Of a stretch of 64,000 nucleotides of DNA, positions 1-8,326 are shown piece by piece; within the stretch, counting starts at the first letter, position 1; the number at the start of each line of letters is the position of its first letter. A program made the translations under genes and the position numbers. Source of the DNA: Actinacidiphila glaucinigra (GTDB lineage: Bacteria > Actinomycetota > Actinomycetes > Streptomycetales > Streptomycetaceae); NCBI RefSeq assembly GCF_900188405.1, contig NZ_FZOF01000022.1:62001-126000 (forward strand). Direction: 5' to 3'. The notes under the pieces are model-generated. The model searched no databases, was not told the origin of the DNA, and saw only the letters and a list, made by a program, of their open reading frames with translations.

Positions 1-180
1 AGGGTTGACCGAGTCACCGGCGGAGTGCAGCCGGTAGGTGGTCTCCACCAACTCCGTGATCTGCTTCTCGCGCCCGTGCAGGGCACGCTGGACCTGGACA
101 CCGGGCACCACCGCGAACGGCGGTACGGTGAGCGGCCCGGAGGGCGCGGAACCCTGGGCGGCGGAGCGGTTGCTGGTCAT
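1..180 (-). CDS. SbnB-like 2,3-diaminopropionate biosynthesis dehydrogenase (partial, N-terminus only)
   Basis: Only the first 60 codons are inside the window; the gene runs off the left edge. The ATG overlaps the stop of the upstream hydroxylase gene in an ATGA (177-180). The visible residues (a Ser/Ala-rich start, then PPFAVVPGVQVQRAL and later LVETTYRLHSAGDSVNP) match the start of SbnB-type proteins of the ornithine cyclodeaminase fold. In those pathways SbnB oxidatively releases L-2,3-diaminopropionate (Dap) from the adduct made by SbnA from O-phosphoserine and glutamate. It is the last visible gene of the NRPS operon, so Dap is inferred to be a building block. An SbnA partner would be expected further left but cannot be seen. 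Another ornithine-cyclodeaminase-family role remains possible because the catalytic part is missing. Confidence 0.75.
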   Translation of the reverse strand, partial: MTSNRSAAQGSAPSGPLTVPPFAVVPGVQVQRALHGREKQITELVETTYRLHSAGDSVNP

Positions 181-1211
181 GCGGTCGTCACCTCGACGGT
201 CGGGGAGCAGTCGGCCAGGCGCACCGCGTCGGCCATGCCGACCAGCACTTCACGGGAGCCCTCGTAGGCCTCGCGGCTGTGCGCGGTGCGGATGTTGTCG
301 ACGAGCATCAGGTCGCCCGTCTGCCACGGCTCGCGGGCGGTGTTCGCCTCATAGACGGTGTTGAGCAGCTGGACGACGTCCGCGCCGATGGGGTCGCCGT
401 CGCCGAAGCGGGTGTTGAACGGCAGGCCCTCGGCGCCGTACATGTCCACGAGGTACTCGTGCACCTCGGGGTCCATCGTCCATTCGTTGAGGAACGCGAT
501 CTGGTTGAACCAGCAGCGCCGGCCCGTGACCGGGTGGCGGACGACGGCACTGCGCCGCTGGCGGGTGCGCAGGGCCCCGTCCGGCTGCCACTCGAAGGCG
601 ATGGCGTTGGCGCGGCAGTAGTCCTCGACGGCGGAACGGTCGTCCGTGCCGAAGGCCTCGGCGACGGTCGCCCCGATCTCGTCGTTGTAGCTGCGGGTGA
701 GCAGCCAGCCCTCGCGCTCGAAGCGCTGGACCAGCTCGGGCGGCAGTGCCTCGAGCACGGCCGGCGCGTCGGCCACGGCCGTGGCCCCGCCCTTCTCCGG
801 CGCGGTCAGGCAGGCGAACATCATCATGCCGGGGAACTCGAGCCGGTAGCTCAGCTCGTGGTGCATGCACATCGGCTGGTTGGGCGGCCAGTTGGAGGAG
901 GAGTACAGGCCCTCGGCGTAGGTCTGCCGGGACGCGAAGGCCTCCTTCTCGGCGGTCAGCCGGCCGGCCAGCCGCCGGACGACGCCTGCGGCCTTGTCCG
1001 CGTCGGTCAGGCCGAGGCCGCGGATCAGGACCGAGCCGTGCTCGGCGACGACCGCGCGCAGCGCGTCGCGGTATCCGTCGGCCCAGCCCGCCGGGTCCTC
1101 GACGGCCCCGGTGCGCAGGATCGGGGGTGAGCCGGGCCGCAGCTCGAGGTCGAGCAGGGACGGAGGGGAAGCTGAGGTCGACAACTGCGTCTCCTCTCGG
1201 TTCGCGTTCAT
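177..1211 (-). CDS. TauD/TfdA-family (SyrP-like) Fe(II)/2-oxoglutarate-dependent hydroxylase
   Basis: 344 aa. The ATG at 1211 overlaps the NRPS stop (ATGA, 1208-1211) and the stop overlaps the next start, so translation is probably coupled on both sides. The double-stranded beta-helix iron site reads as H117-x-E119 (in MHHELSY) with distal His311 and the 2-oxoglutarate-binding Arg320 near the C-terminus. The HxE form and the following FPGMMMFAC...GG stretch are typical of SyrP-like enzymes, which hydroxylate the beta carbon of an amino acid, often while it is bound to an NRPS carrier protein. Its substrate here is probably an amino acid of the adjacent synthetase, but which one is not visible. 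TauD-like proteins can also act on free amino acids, as VioC does on arginine. The fold and cofactors are firm; the substrate is inference. Confidence 0.88.
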   Translation of the reverse strand: MNANREETQLSTSASPPSLLDLELRPGSPPILRTGAVEDPAGWADGYRDALRAVVAEHGSVLIRGLGLTDADKAAGVVRRLAGRLTAEKEAFASRQTYAEGLYSSSNWPPNQPMCMHHELSYRLEFPGMMMFACLTAPEKGGATAVADAPAVLEALPPELVQRFEREGWLLTRSYNDEIGATVAEAFGTDDRSAVEDYCRANAIAFEWQPDGALRTRQRRSAVVRHPVTGRRCWFNQIAFLNEWTMDPEVHEYLVDMYGAEGLPFNTRFGDGDPIGADVVQLLNTVYEANTAREPWQTGDLMLVDNIRTAHSREAYEGSREVLVGMADAVRLADCSPTVEVTTA

Positions 1212-4200
1212 GGGGAGGCCAGGAGTTCGGCGGCGCGCAGGACCGCCTGCGCCGCCTCGTCCGGGCAGGTACGGGGGAAGTGGTGACCGCCGCGGGCGAG
1301 CTCGTACAGATCGACGTGCTCGGCCAGCAGCCGCCACTCGCGGTACCGGCGGGAGTGGTCCGCCGTGTACGGGTCGTCGGCGGCGACGACCACGGTGACC
1401 GGCGCGGACAGCCGCACCGGCGGTGCGGAGTCGAGGGCGTCGGCGAAGTATCGGTGGGCCGCCACGCAGTCGTGGCGGTAGGCGGCGGCCACGTGCGCGG
1501 CACGCGTCCGGTCCAGCTCGGCGAGCTGGCCGTAACCGCCGTCGCCGCTCAGCTCGGCGGCGATCTCGGCGTCGCCGCGGCCGGACAGCGCCTCTGCCGC
1601 GGCGCGCCGCCCGGCGGAGTCGCCGAGCAACTGCGCGCCGAGGAACACGCGCTGGACCTCCACGCCGCGTTCCTGCAGCCGCCGGGCGGTCTCCACCGCG
1701 AGGGCGGTGCCCGAGGAGTGGCCCCACAGCAGGATCCGGGACAGTCCGCGGCCGGCGATCTCCTCGACCACCGCGTCGGCCACCTGAGCCATCGGGGCGA
1801 ACGCCTCGTGGCGGGCGGCCGGGTCGTGGCCGGGCAGTTCGACGGCGTACACCGCGCAGCCCGCGGGCCGCAGTGCCGCGGCCAGCGGCCGGAAGTTCAC
1901 CGCGTTGCCGCCGGCGTACGGGAAGCACACCAGGGCGCCGTGCGGCTCGCCGTCCGGCTCCGACAGGGTCTGCAGCAGCCCGGGCCGGGCGGCCGTCCGG
2001 CCGTCGAGGACCTCGGCGAGGTCGGCGAGGACCGGGTGGGCGGTGACGTCCTTGAGGGAGATCGCGCGGTCCAGCAGGATCGCCAGCCGCACGGCCGACA
2101 GGGAGGTGCCGCCGCGGTCGAAGAAGTGGTCCCGGCGCCCGATCCGCTCCTGCGGGATGCCGAGCACCGTCGACCACGCCTTCGCCAGGCGCAGCTCGGC
2201 GGGGGTGCCGGGGGCCTGCCCGCCGGGCTCCGCGGAGTCCTGCTCGGTGCCCTCCTTCGCGGCCAGCGCCGTCAGGGCCTTGCGGTCGATCTTGCTGTTG
2301 GCGGTGAGCGGCAGGCTCTCCCTCCAGTGGAGGGCCGCGGGCACCATGTAGGCGGGCAGGGAGGCCGCCAGGTGTTCGCGCAGCGTGTCCGCCTCCACGG
2401 GCGCGGGGCCCGAGTAGAAGGCGACCAGCTGGCTGCCGTCCTCGCTGACGACGACCGCGCCGTCGCGTACGCCCGGCGCCCGGACCAGGGTGTTCTCGAT
2501 CTCGCCGATCTCGATGCGGAAACCGCGGATCTTGACCTGGTGGTCCTTGCGGCCCAGGAACTCCAGCGTGCCGTCCGGGTGCCAGCGACCGTAGTCGCCG
2601 CCTCGGTACAGCCGCTCACCGGACTTGTGGGGGTCGGTCAGGTACGTCTGCCGGGTGCGCTCGGGGTCGTTGATGTAGCCGCGGCCCACGCAGACCCCGG
2701 AGAAGACGACCAGACCCGGCGCGCCCAGCGGCACCGGGGACAGGTGCTCGTCGACGACGTACACGCGGACGTTGCTGACGGGCCGGCCCAGCGGCACCCA
2801 GTCGGTGTCCGGGACCCGGTCCATCACCGCGTGGTTGGTGTCGTCGCTGGTCTCGGTCAGCCCGTAGGCGTTGACCAGCTTCACACCGGGCCGGGCGGCG
2901 AACCAGCGCCCGATGAGGTCCTTCTTCAGGGCCTCGCCGGTCACCGACACGCAGCGCAGGTCCGGCAGTTCGCGCGGCTGCCGCTCCAGTGCGGACAGCA
3001 CGACGTCCAGGTAGGAGGGGACGAGCTGGACGACGTTCGCCCGTCCCTCGACGACCTTGTCGAGGAAGCGGTCGGCGTCCAGGATCGTCTCCTGCTCCAC
3101 CAGCAGGGTGCGTCCGCCGACGAGCAGCGCCGAGACCAGCTGCCACAGCGAGATGTCGAAGCACTGCGGGGCGGTCTGCGCGACCACCTGCCCCTCGCCG
3201 ATGCCGAGGTCGTCGATCTTGGCGTAGAGGTGGTTGAGGAAGCCCGCGTGCTCGCACATCGCGCCCTTGGGCTCCCCGGTCGACCCGGAGGTGAAGTAGA
3301 TGTAGGCCAGCTGGTCGCGGGCGACGGCCACGCGCGGGTCCTCGCTCGGGTGGTCCTCCGCGTAGGCGTCCTCGACCGGCAGCCGCTGCACCTCGGGGAG
3401 CGCGGACAGGGCCTCGTCCAGGGTGGCGGTGCTGCCGCGCTCGGTCAGCACCAGGCGGCACTCGGCGCGGGTCAGGGTGTTCCTGATCCGGCCGGCCGGG
3501 AAGTGCGGCTCGATCGGCAGGTAGGCACCGCCGGCCTTGAAGACCGCCAGCACCGCCGCCAGCCAGTCCAGGTTCCGCTCGGTGACCACCGCGACGACGC
3601 CCTCGCGCTCCAGACCGCGCGCCAGGAGGGCGTGGGCCAGGCGGTTCGCGCGGGCGTTGAGGTCGCCGTACGTCCACTGGCGGTCCCCGTGGACAGCCGC
3701 GACGGCCTCCGGGTGAGCGCGGGCCCGCTCCTCGAACAGCTCGTGCATCCGCTGGTCCGGCAGCTTCCTGTGCGGCCCGGCCATCCCCGTGAGCTGCAGC
3801 CGGTTCTCCTCGGCGGACAGCAGGCTCTTGCGGGTGTGCTCGGCGTCCAGGTCGGCGGCGATCCGCGCCAGCGCGGCCACGTGGTAGCCGGCGACACGGG
3901 CCGCGGCGTCCTCGTCCATGACGTCGGTGGCGTAGCGCAGCCGCAGCGAGAGGCGGCCGTCGCGGTCCGAGGCACCGACCCACAGCACGGTGCCGGGGGC
4001 GAGCTCGACACCGCCGCCGGACAGGTCGAAGACCGTCTCGAAGAGCGGCTCGGCCAGGTCGAGTTCCTTGCGGAGCGCGTCGACCGGGAAGTCCTGGAAG
4101 GCCAGTACCTGCGACTCGGCGCCGTGCGCGGCCAGCAGCAGGGACCGCCACGAGCCGGGGCCCGCCGACAGCCGGCACGGCAGCACCGCGCCGCCCGCGG

Positions 4201-4462
4201 CGACGTAACCGGTCACGACGTCGGCCTCGCCGCAGAGCGCGGCCAGCACCTTGGCGTGCGCGGCCAGCAGCACCGAGCCCAGCGGGACGGCGACCTCGTC
4301 CGCCACACGGCGCACGGACGCCGTGAGGCCGTCGGGGACCGCCACCACGTGCTCGGCGGCGCCGGTGACCGGTTCGGAAGTCCAGCGGGGGATCGCGGTG
4401 AACCCGCCCTCGGCGAGCACTCCGCGCCAGAACTCCCGTCCGGCGTGCACTGCCATGTCCAT
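1208..4462 (-). CDS. nonribosomal peptide synthetase, half-C / A / T / TE
   Basis: 1084 aa from an ATG at 4462 preceded by GGAGG with 7-nt spacing; an in-frame ATG at 4501 would add 13 residues. Domains in order: about 1-230 resemble the C-terminal half of a condensation domain and lack HHxxxDG, so this part should not condense; about 240-745 is an adenylation domain (TSGSTGEPKG, YGLTET, RGGDYGRWHPDG, NSKIDRK with the catalytic Lys); about 775-845 is a carrier domain with its serine in DRGGTSLSA; about 855-1084 is a thioesterase with GHSSG. The substrate code reads by eye as D-I-W-Q-S-T-A-D-D-K, which I cannot assign. It lies between the Pls-like membrane protein and the hydroxylase in one operon. 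The module would load, carry and release one amino acid; any peptide bond would need another domain, perhaps in the neighbouring membrane protein. Confidence 0.9.
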   Translation of the reverse strand: MDMAVHAGREFWRGVLAEGGFTAIPRWTSEPVTGAAEHVVAVPDGLTASVRRVADEVAVPLGSVLLAAHAKVLAALCGEADVVTGYVAAGGAVLPCRLSAGPGSWRSLLLAAHGAESQVLAFQDFPVDALRKELDLAEPLFETVFDLSGGGVELAPGTVLWVGASDRDGRLSLRLRYATDVMDEDAAARVAGYHVAALARIAADLDAEHTRKSLLSAEENRLQLTGMAGPHRKLPDQRMHELFEERARAHPEAVAAVHGDRQWTYGDLNARANRLAHALLARGLEREGVVAVVTERNLDWLAAVLAVFKAGGAYLPIEPHFPAGRIRNTLTRAECRLVLTERGSTATLDEALSALPEVQRLPVEDAYAEDHPSEDPRVAVARDQLAYIYFTSGSTGEPKGAMCEHAGFLNHLYAKIDDLGIGEGQVVAQTAPQCFDISLWQLVSALLVGGRTLLVEQETILDADRFLDKVVEGRANVVQLVPSYLDVVLSALERQPRELPDLRCVSVTGEALKKDLIGRWFAARPGVKLVNAYGLTETSDDTNHAVMDRVPDTDWVPLGRPVSNVRVYVVDEHLSPVPLGAPGLVVFSGVCVGRGYINDPERTRQTYLTDPHKSGERLYRGGDYGRWHPDGTLEFLGRKDHQVKIRGFRIEIGEIENTLVRAPGVRDGAVVVSEDGSQLVAFYSGPAPVEADTLREHLAASLPAYMVPAALHWRESLPLTANSKIDRKALTALAAKEGTEQDSAEPGGQAPGTPAELRLAKAWSTVLGIPQERIGRRDHFFDRGGTSLSAVRLAILLDRAISLKDVTAHPVLADLAEVLDGRTAARPGLLQTLSEPDGEPHGALVCFPYAGGNAVNFRPLAAALRPAGCAVYAVELPGHDPAARHEAFAPMAQVADAVVEEIAGRGLSRILLWGHSSGTALAVETARRLQERGVEVQRVFLGAQLLGDSAGRRAAAEALSGRGDAEIAAELSGDGGYGQLAELDRTRAAHVAAAYRHDCVAAHRYFADALDSAPPVRLSAPVTVVVAADDPYTADHSRRYREWRLLAEHVDLYELARGGHHFPRTCPDEAAQAVLRAAELLASP

Positions 4463-4493
4463 CGAACTGCCTCCACTCGCGGTTTCCACGGGG

Positions 4494-7094
4494 CTACACA
4501 CCGCTGATCAGCGCGGTGGCGCGAGCGCCGCCGCTGTCGGGGGTCTTCGGGTTCTCGGGCATCTCCCGGGCGGGGTTGCCGCCCCACCGGGCGTGCGCGG
4601 GGAGTTCCTCGCCCTTCATCACGAAGGAGTCCGGGGCGATCACGGCGCCGTCGCCGACGGTCACGCCGTAGTGGACGAGGGCGCCGACCCCGAGGGTGCA
4701 GCCGGCACCCAGCGCGCTGTGGTCGGACTTGAAGGCGCCGTCCTCCTGGGAGTGGCTCTGGATCACGGTGCCCGCGTTGAGCGTGCAGTCGTCGCCGATG
4801 GCGGCCAGGGAGCGCTCCGGGAGGAAGAGGCCGTCGTCGAAGACCCGGCGCCCGATGCGCACTCCGAGCAGACGCCAGACGACGTTCTTGTACGGGGTGC
4901 CGTTGAGGACGTTCAGGTACTCCGTCGCGGCCGTCACCTTCCAGTAGCGTTCGTGCCGCCAGAAGTCGAGGTCGTAGATCGAGCAGTACAGCGGACGCAG
5001 ACCGCGGAACCGGGTCACGATCCGCTCGCCGAGCACGATGTAGGTGACGGTGACGACCATGACCACGACATTCGCGAGGGCCAGGGCGGCGACGCCGTAC
5101 GTGGGGTAGAAGTCGGCGGCGCAGGACGCCGTCAGCGCGACCAGGAAGAGCAGCAGCCACTGCAGCATCAGATGGAGCACGGCGGTGCCGGTGTTGTGCT
5201 TGTTCTTGTCCGACAGCAGGCGCCGGAACGCGTCGCCGTCCTTCAGGTGGTCGAACTTGCTGTCCCGGTCCACCGTGCGGGGAATCTCGAAGCTGGGTGA
5301 TCCCAGCAGCCCGACGTTCTCCCGGACCGGCCCCTCGATCGGGACCATGACCTTCGTGGCCAGCAGGCAGTTCTCGCCCGTCCTGCCCTGGGGCGGATAG
5401 GCGATGTGGTTGCCCAGGAAATTGTGCGGGCCTATCGCCGTCCGGGTGACGCGGAAAGAGGTGCTCGAGTAGTCGGCATTCATGATGGACAGTCCGTCGG
5501 CGACCATGGTGCCGCTGCCGACCTTGCTCAGGAACGGATTCTCGTGCTTCACCTCGGTCCCGAAATTCGAGCCGGTCTGCTCCACCGGCGACAGGTCGTA
5601 TCCGATGGCGCGCAGGTAGTGCACGACGGCGGAACTGTCGCCGAACAGGACGCGGAAGAACTTCCGGTTGGTGAGGAAGCCGATGCTCCGGTGGACCCCG
5701 TAGCGGAACCCGTAGAGCGGGTGGACCGTGTCGGGCTTCACGAGCGGGTGCAGCAGTCGCGGCACGGTGACGACGAGCAGCAGGCCGATCAGCACCGTCC
5801 CGCAGAAGAGCACGAAGGAGACGGCCAGCGCGTCGGCGTAGAAGGCCCACGTCGTCAGGGCCACCGGGCCCGGCTCCAGCAGGGGGGCCAGCCGCGGGAC
5901 CGCGGCGAGCAGGATCGCCACCCCGCCGACCGCGAGCGGGACCGAGACGCCCACGAGGATCAGCAACTGCGTCAGGCAGTAGGTGACGCGGCGGCTCCTG
6001 CCGGACTCCACCGGCGCGACCACGCGGTAGTCCGCCGCGCCCGGCTGAGCCGGGGAGCCGTGCCAGCGCTCACCGGCGGGGACGCTCTGGCCGGTGTGGA
6101 GCGAGGAGGCGTGGCCGAGTTGGGCGCCGTCGCCCATGGCGGTGCCGATGTCGAGCACCGTCACCTCGCCGATCAGCACCTCCTTGCCGAGGGTGACCGG
6201 GCCGGTCTGGATCGCCCCCGAGTGGCCCCGGTAGCAGGAGAAGTACGAGTCCTTGCGGATCACCGTGCCGTCGCCGATGGTCAGCAGGTCGGTGCAGACC
6301 GGGACGTGCTTGGAGAAGACGGCCACGCCGCGGCCTATTCGCGCGCCCAGCGCCCGCAGGTACAGCACGTACAGCGGTGAACCGACGAACAGGACCATGG
6401 GGTTCGCCCGGATGAGGGTCCGCACGCACCAGAACCGGAAGTACGCCAGGCTCCAGATGCGGATCTCCTGCGGCTTCCACCGTCCGACCAGGAGCCACTT
6501 GCCCGCGATGGGCAGGACGCAGAGGCCGGCCAGGGCCGCGGCGCCGAAGGCCACGGACCGCAGGTACATGTCGAAGGGGCTCGTGCCGGCGGATATCCAC
6601 TCCGCGCCGCTCATCACCACGAGCGCGGCGAGGTACGAGTAGCCCAGGAAGAACAGTGCCTGCAGCACGCCGCAGAGCACGTAGCGCGGTGTACCCCTGG
6701 CGGCGGCCGCCTCGATGGCCTCCGGGACCGGTACGTCGGCGAGGGCCGACGCCGGGGCGGGGGCCTGGGCAGCGGCCGGCACGGCGTCCGCCATCGACGC
6801 CGCGAGGCTTCTGATCGTCGGATACCGGTAGATGTCCTTCATCGACACCGACGGCAGATCCTGGTGCTTCCGCACCCGGGCACAGAAATGCGCCATCACC
6901 AGGGAGTCGGCACCCATCTCCGTGAAGAAATGGCTGTCGACCGACACCCGGTCCGTGTGCACGACGCCCGCCAGAATGTCGGCGAGAATCCTTTCCGTGC
7001 CGTCGGCCGGGGCGGCGTGGGGGCGCCCGGTGGTTGAAGATTCATCGGGATCCGAAGCGGGATCCGACGCCAGGACCTCTGCAGATTTTTCCAC
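4494..7094 (-). CDS. carrier-protein / polytopic membrane 'NRPS terminal domain' protein (Pls-like C-terminal half)
   Basis: About 866 aa from a GTG at 7094 with AAGGAG 8 nt upstream; an in-frame ATG at 7232 with GGAG is an alternative giving 46 extra residues. Residues about 30-110 are a carrier domain with its phosphopantetheine serine in GADSLVMAHFCAR. The rest matches the terminal domain of Pls/PosA-type synthetases: about six membrane helices (roughly LQALFFLGYSYLAALVV, AFGAAALAGLCVLPIAG, two near the middle, two in LQWLLLFLVALTAS to YIVLGE) alternating with cytosolic domains. The last of these carries hexapeptide-like repeats (IGDDCTLNAGTVIQ, LGAGCTLGVGALVHYG). In epsilon-poly-lysine synthetase this half holds tandem domains that form isopeptide bonds. 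Here it is a separate protein without an adenylation domain, first in the operon, so its carrier is presumably loaded by the downstream synthetase. Confidence 0.85.
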   Translation of the reverse strand: MEKSAEVLASDPASDPDESSTTGRPHAAPADGTERILADILAGVVHTDRVSVDSHFFTEMGADSLVMAHFCARVRKHQDLPSVSMKDIYRYPTIRSLAASMADAVPAAAQAPAPASALADVPVPEAIEAAAARGTPRYVLCGVLQALFFLGYSYLAALVVMSGAEWISAGTSPFDMYLRSVAFGAAALAGLCVLPIAGKWLLVGRWKPQEIRIWSLAYFRFWCVRTLIRANPMVLFVGSPLYVLYLRALGARIGRGVAVFSKHVPVCTDLLTIGDGTVIRKDSYFSCYRGHSGAIQTGPVTLGKEVLIGEVTVLDIGTAMGDGAQLGHASSLHTGQSVPAGERWHGSPAQPGAADYRVVAPVESGRSRRVTYCLTQLLILVGVSVPLAVGGVAILLAAVPRLAPLLEPGPVALTTWAFYADALAVSFVLFCGTVLIGLLLVVTVPRLLHPLVKPDTVHPLYGFRYGVHRSIGFLTNRKFFRVLFGDSSAVVHYLRAIGYDLSPVEQTGSNFGTEVKHENPFLSKVGSGTMVADGLSIMNADYSSTSFRVTRTAIGPHNFLGNHIAYPPQGRTGENCLLATKVMVPIEGPVRENVGLLGSPSFEIPRTVDRDSKFDHLKDGDAFRRLLSDKNKHNTGTAVLHLMLQWLLLFLVALTASCAADFYPTYGVAALALANVVVMVVTVTYIVLGERIVTRFRGLRPLYCSIYDLDFWRHERYWKVTAATEYLNVLNGTPYKNVVWRLLGVRIGRRVFDDGLFLPERSLAAIGDDCTLNAGTVIQSHSQEDGAFKSDHSALGAGCTLGVGALVHYGVTVGDGAVIAPDSFVMKGEELPAHARWGGNPAREMPENPKTPDSGGARATALISGV

Positions 7095-7493
7095 GATGTG
7101 AGCTCCTTGAGGAAAAGTCGACCACGGGCGGCCGGTAAGGCCGGTACCCGGTGTCCCTCGCGCCCCGGCTGGGCCGGAGCGAGTAATCCGGAAGCCATGC
7201 GGTCGTGAGCTCTTCTCTCGCCATACAACCATATGTCGCTCCTCGTAGTCTCCGCCGTCCTCGTTCGGACTGCCACTCGAAGATGATCGAAGTGGCTTGT
7301 CGCGGCCCTGGACTGCGCAAATGCTCGAGAAGGCGCGACGAATCGACGAGTACCGTTCCGTAAAGCCGGAAAAACCATCGATTCGCAAGGTTGCGGGAAA
7401 GTCGCGGAGATGCGATAAGCGCTACCGAGAGTGGTCGTCCCGGTCAAGAGAGTTAAAAGGCGACGGGTATTCGCTGAGGCCTCGTCATATGGC
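7095..7493 (-). other. leader and promoter region of the NRPS operon
   Basis: About 400 bp with clearly lower GC than its surroundings. Read on the minus strand it has a candidate promoter (7419-7447), then about 320 nt before the GTG at 7094. Two alternative starts lie inside: an in-frame ATG at 7232 and an out-of-frame ATG at 7224 that would encode a 60-residue peptide ending at 7042. Neither peptide looks like a known family, and no MbtH-like gene is present. I see no convincing riboswitch or attenuator, but the length would allow one. Confidence 0.4.
7419..7447 (-). promoter_or_regulatory. candidate sigma70-type promoter of the NRPS operon
   Basis: On the minus strand TTGACC (7447-7442) is followed after 17 bp by TAGCGC (7424-7419). 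The -35 is a good vegetative match and the -10 a weak Streptomyces-type match. It is the only reasonable pair I found upstream of the operon, and it is read by eye. Confidence 0.3.
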
Positions 7494-7530
7494 CGGGCCC
7501 GCCCGCGCTCAGGCAGCGCGGGCGGGCCCG
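7494..7530 (-). terminator. GC hairpin terminator after the kinase operon
   Basis: The 15-bp arms 7495-7509 and 7515-7529 are perfectly complementary around a 5-nt loop, and the flanking C7494/G7530 also pair. It lies just past the stop of the membrane protein at 7535 and insulates it from the NRPS promoter region. Confidence 0.75.
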
Positions 7531-7534
7531 GAGG

Positions 7535-8326
7535 TCACCGGCAGTCGTATGTGAAACCCGTGGTGACGGTGCGGTGGCCGGGGGTGGTGATGCGCAGTTC
7601 CGCCTGCGCCCGGTACGTGCCCTGGCCGCGGAACGTCCACAGCAGGTGCAGCCGGGCCTCGTGGCGGCCGCTGGGGACCTCCTCGTACAGCACGTCGGAG
7701 GAGGTGCCGTCGTTGCGTAGCCATCGGTAACCGATAGTGCCCGGGCGGCCGTTGGTCGTGACCACCGCGACGAGGTCGACGGTGTTGTCGCAGGGGGGCG
7801 CCGACGGGGAGGCGGTCACCGTCACCCCCTGCACCGCGAGGCCCGGGCCGAAGCGCTGCCAGGCGAGGAAGAGCAGCACCGCCGCCAGCACCGTCGCGGC
7901 CAGTGCGTACCGCCGCGGCCACCTGCGGCCTGCCGGCCTCGGCGGCGGGGACGGGGTGATCAGGCCCCGCCACACTTCGGCGGCGATGTTCGCCCGGGCC
8001 GCCGCGGCCGGTGTGACACCGGGCCCGAACCGCATCACGTCGCCCTCGACCCGGTCTGGGAGGACGACGGTGGGGCCCGCCTTCACCGTCGGCACCGCCC
8101 CCTCGGCGCTGACCGCGGGTTCCAGCCGTGCCGTCGGCAGAGTGGACGGCGCCCAGTGCTCGGCGAGGACGGTGGCGCTGTACTCGGGGTCGGCCGCCGC
8201 CCGTACGGGTTCGGCGTCCTGGGGCGCGGCGTCCCGCGGTGCCGCGTCAGCCGGCGGCGCGTCCGCGGGGCCGAGGTGGAGGGTGCGGTCCGTCTCCTCC
8301 GGCGGGAGGCCGGGTGACCCGTTCAC
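7535..8326 (-). CDS. single-pass membrane protein coupled to a Ser/Thr kinase, unknown function
   Basis: 263 aa from a GTG at 8326 that overlaps the kinase stop (GTGA, 8323-8326). This start is preferred over longer in-frame options because of that coupling. An acidic, Pro/Ala-rich cytosolic part (about 1-145) is followed by one membrane helix (YALAATVLAAVLLFLAW). The external C-terminal domain of about 90 residues ends in a beta-rich stretch (GRPGTIGYRWLRNDG, TYRAQAELRITTPG). The exterior resembles the Ig-like exterior of the kinase upstream: both have the order 'beta strand, YRW/YTV, ATTGP/TPGH, final Cys'. The pair could form a sensor complex, or this protein could be a kinase substrate. 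I do not recognise a named family. Confidence 0.7.
   Translation of the reverse strand: MNGSPGLPPEETDRTLHLGPADAPPADAAPRDAAPQDAEPVRAAADPEYSATVLAEHWAPSTLPTARLEPAVSAEGAVPTVKAGPTVVLPDRVEGDVMRFGPGVTPAAAARANIAAEVWRGLITPSPPPRPAGRRWPRRYALAATVLAAVLLFLAWQRFGPGLAVQGVTVTASPSAPPCDNTVDLVAVVTTNGRPGTIGYRWLRNDGTSSDVLYEEVPSGRHEARLHLLWTFRGQGTYRAQAELRITTPGHRTVTTGFTYDCR

Noticed and set aside
746-4507. Very long open frame on the plus strand opposite the synthetase
   Set aside because: It is Gly/Arg/Ala/Gln-rich with no recognisable domain, whereas the minus strand encodes clear NRPS motifs; long antisense frames are normal in such GC-rich DNA.
7042-7224. 60-residue minus-strand peptide in the NRPS leader
   Set aside because: No good ribosome site at its own start, no family, and it overlaps the chosen start of the Pls-like gene.
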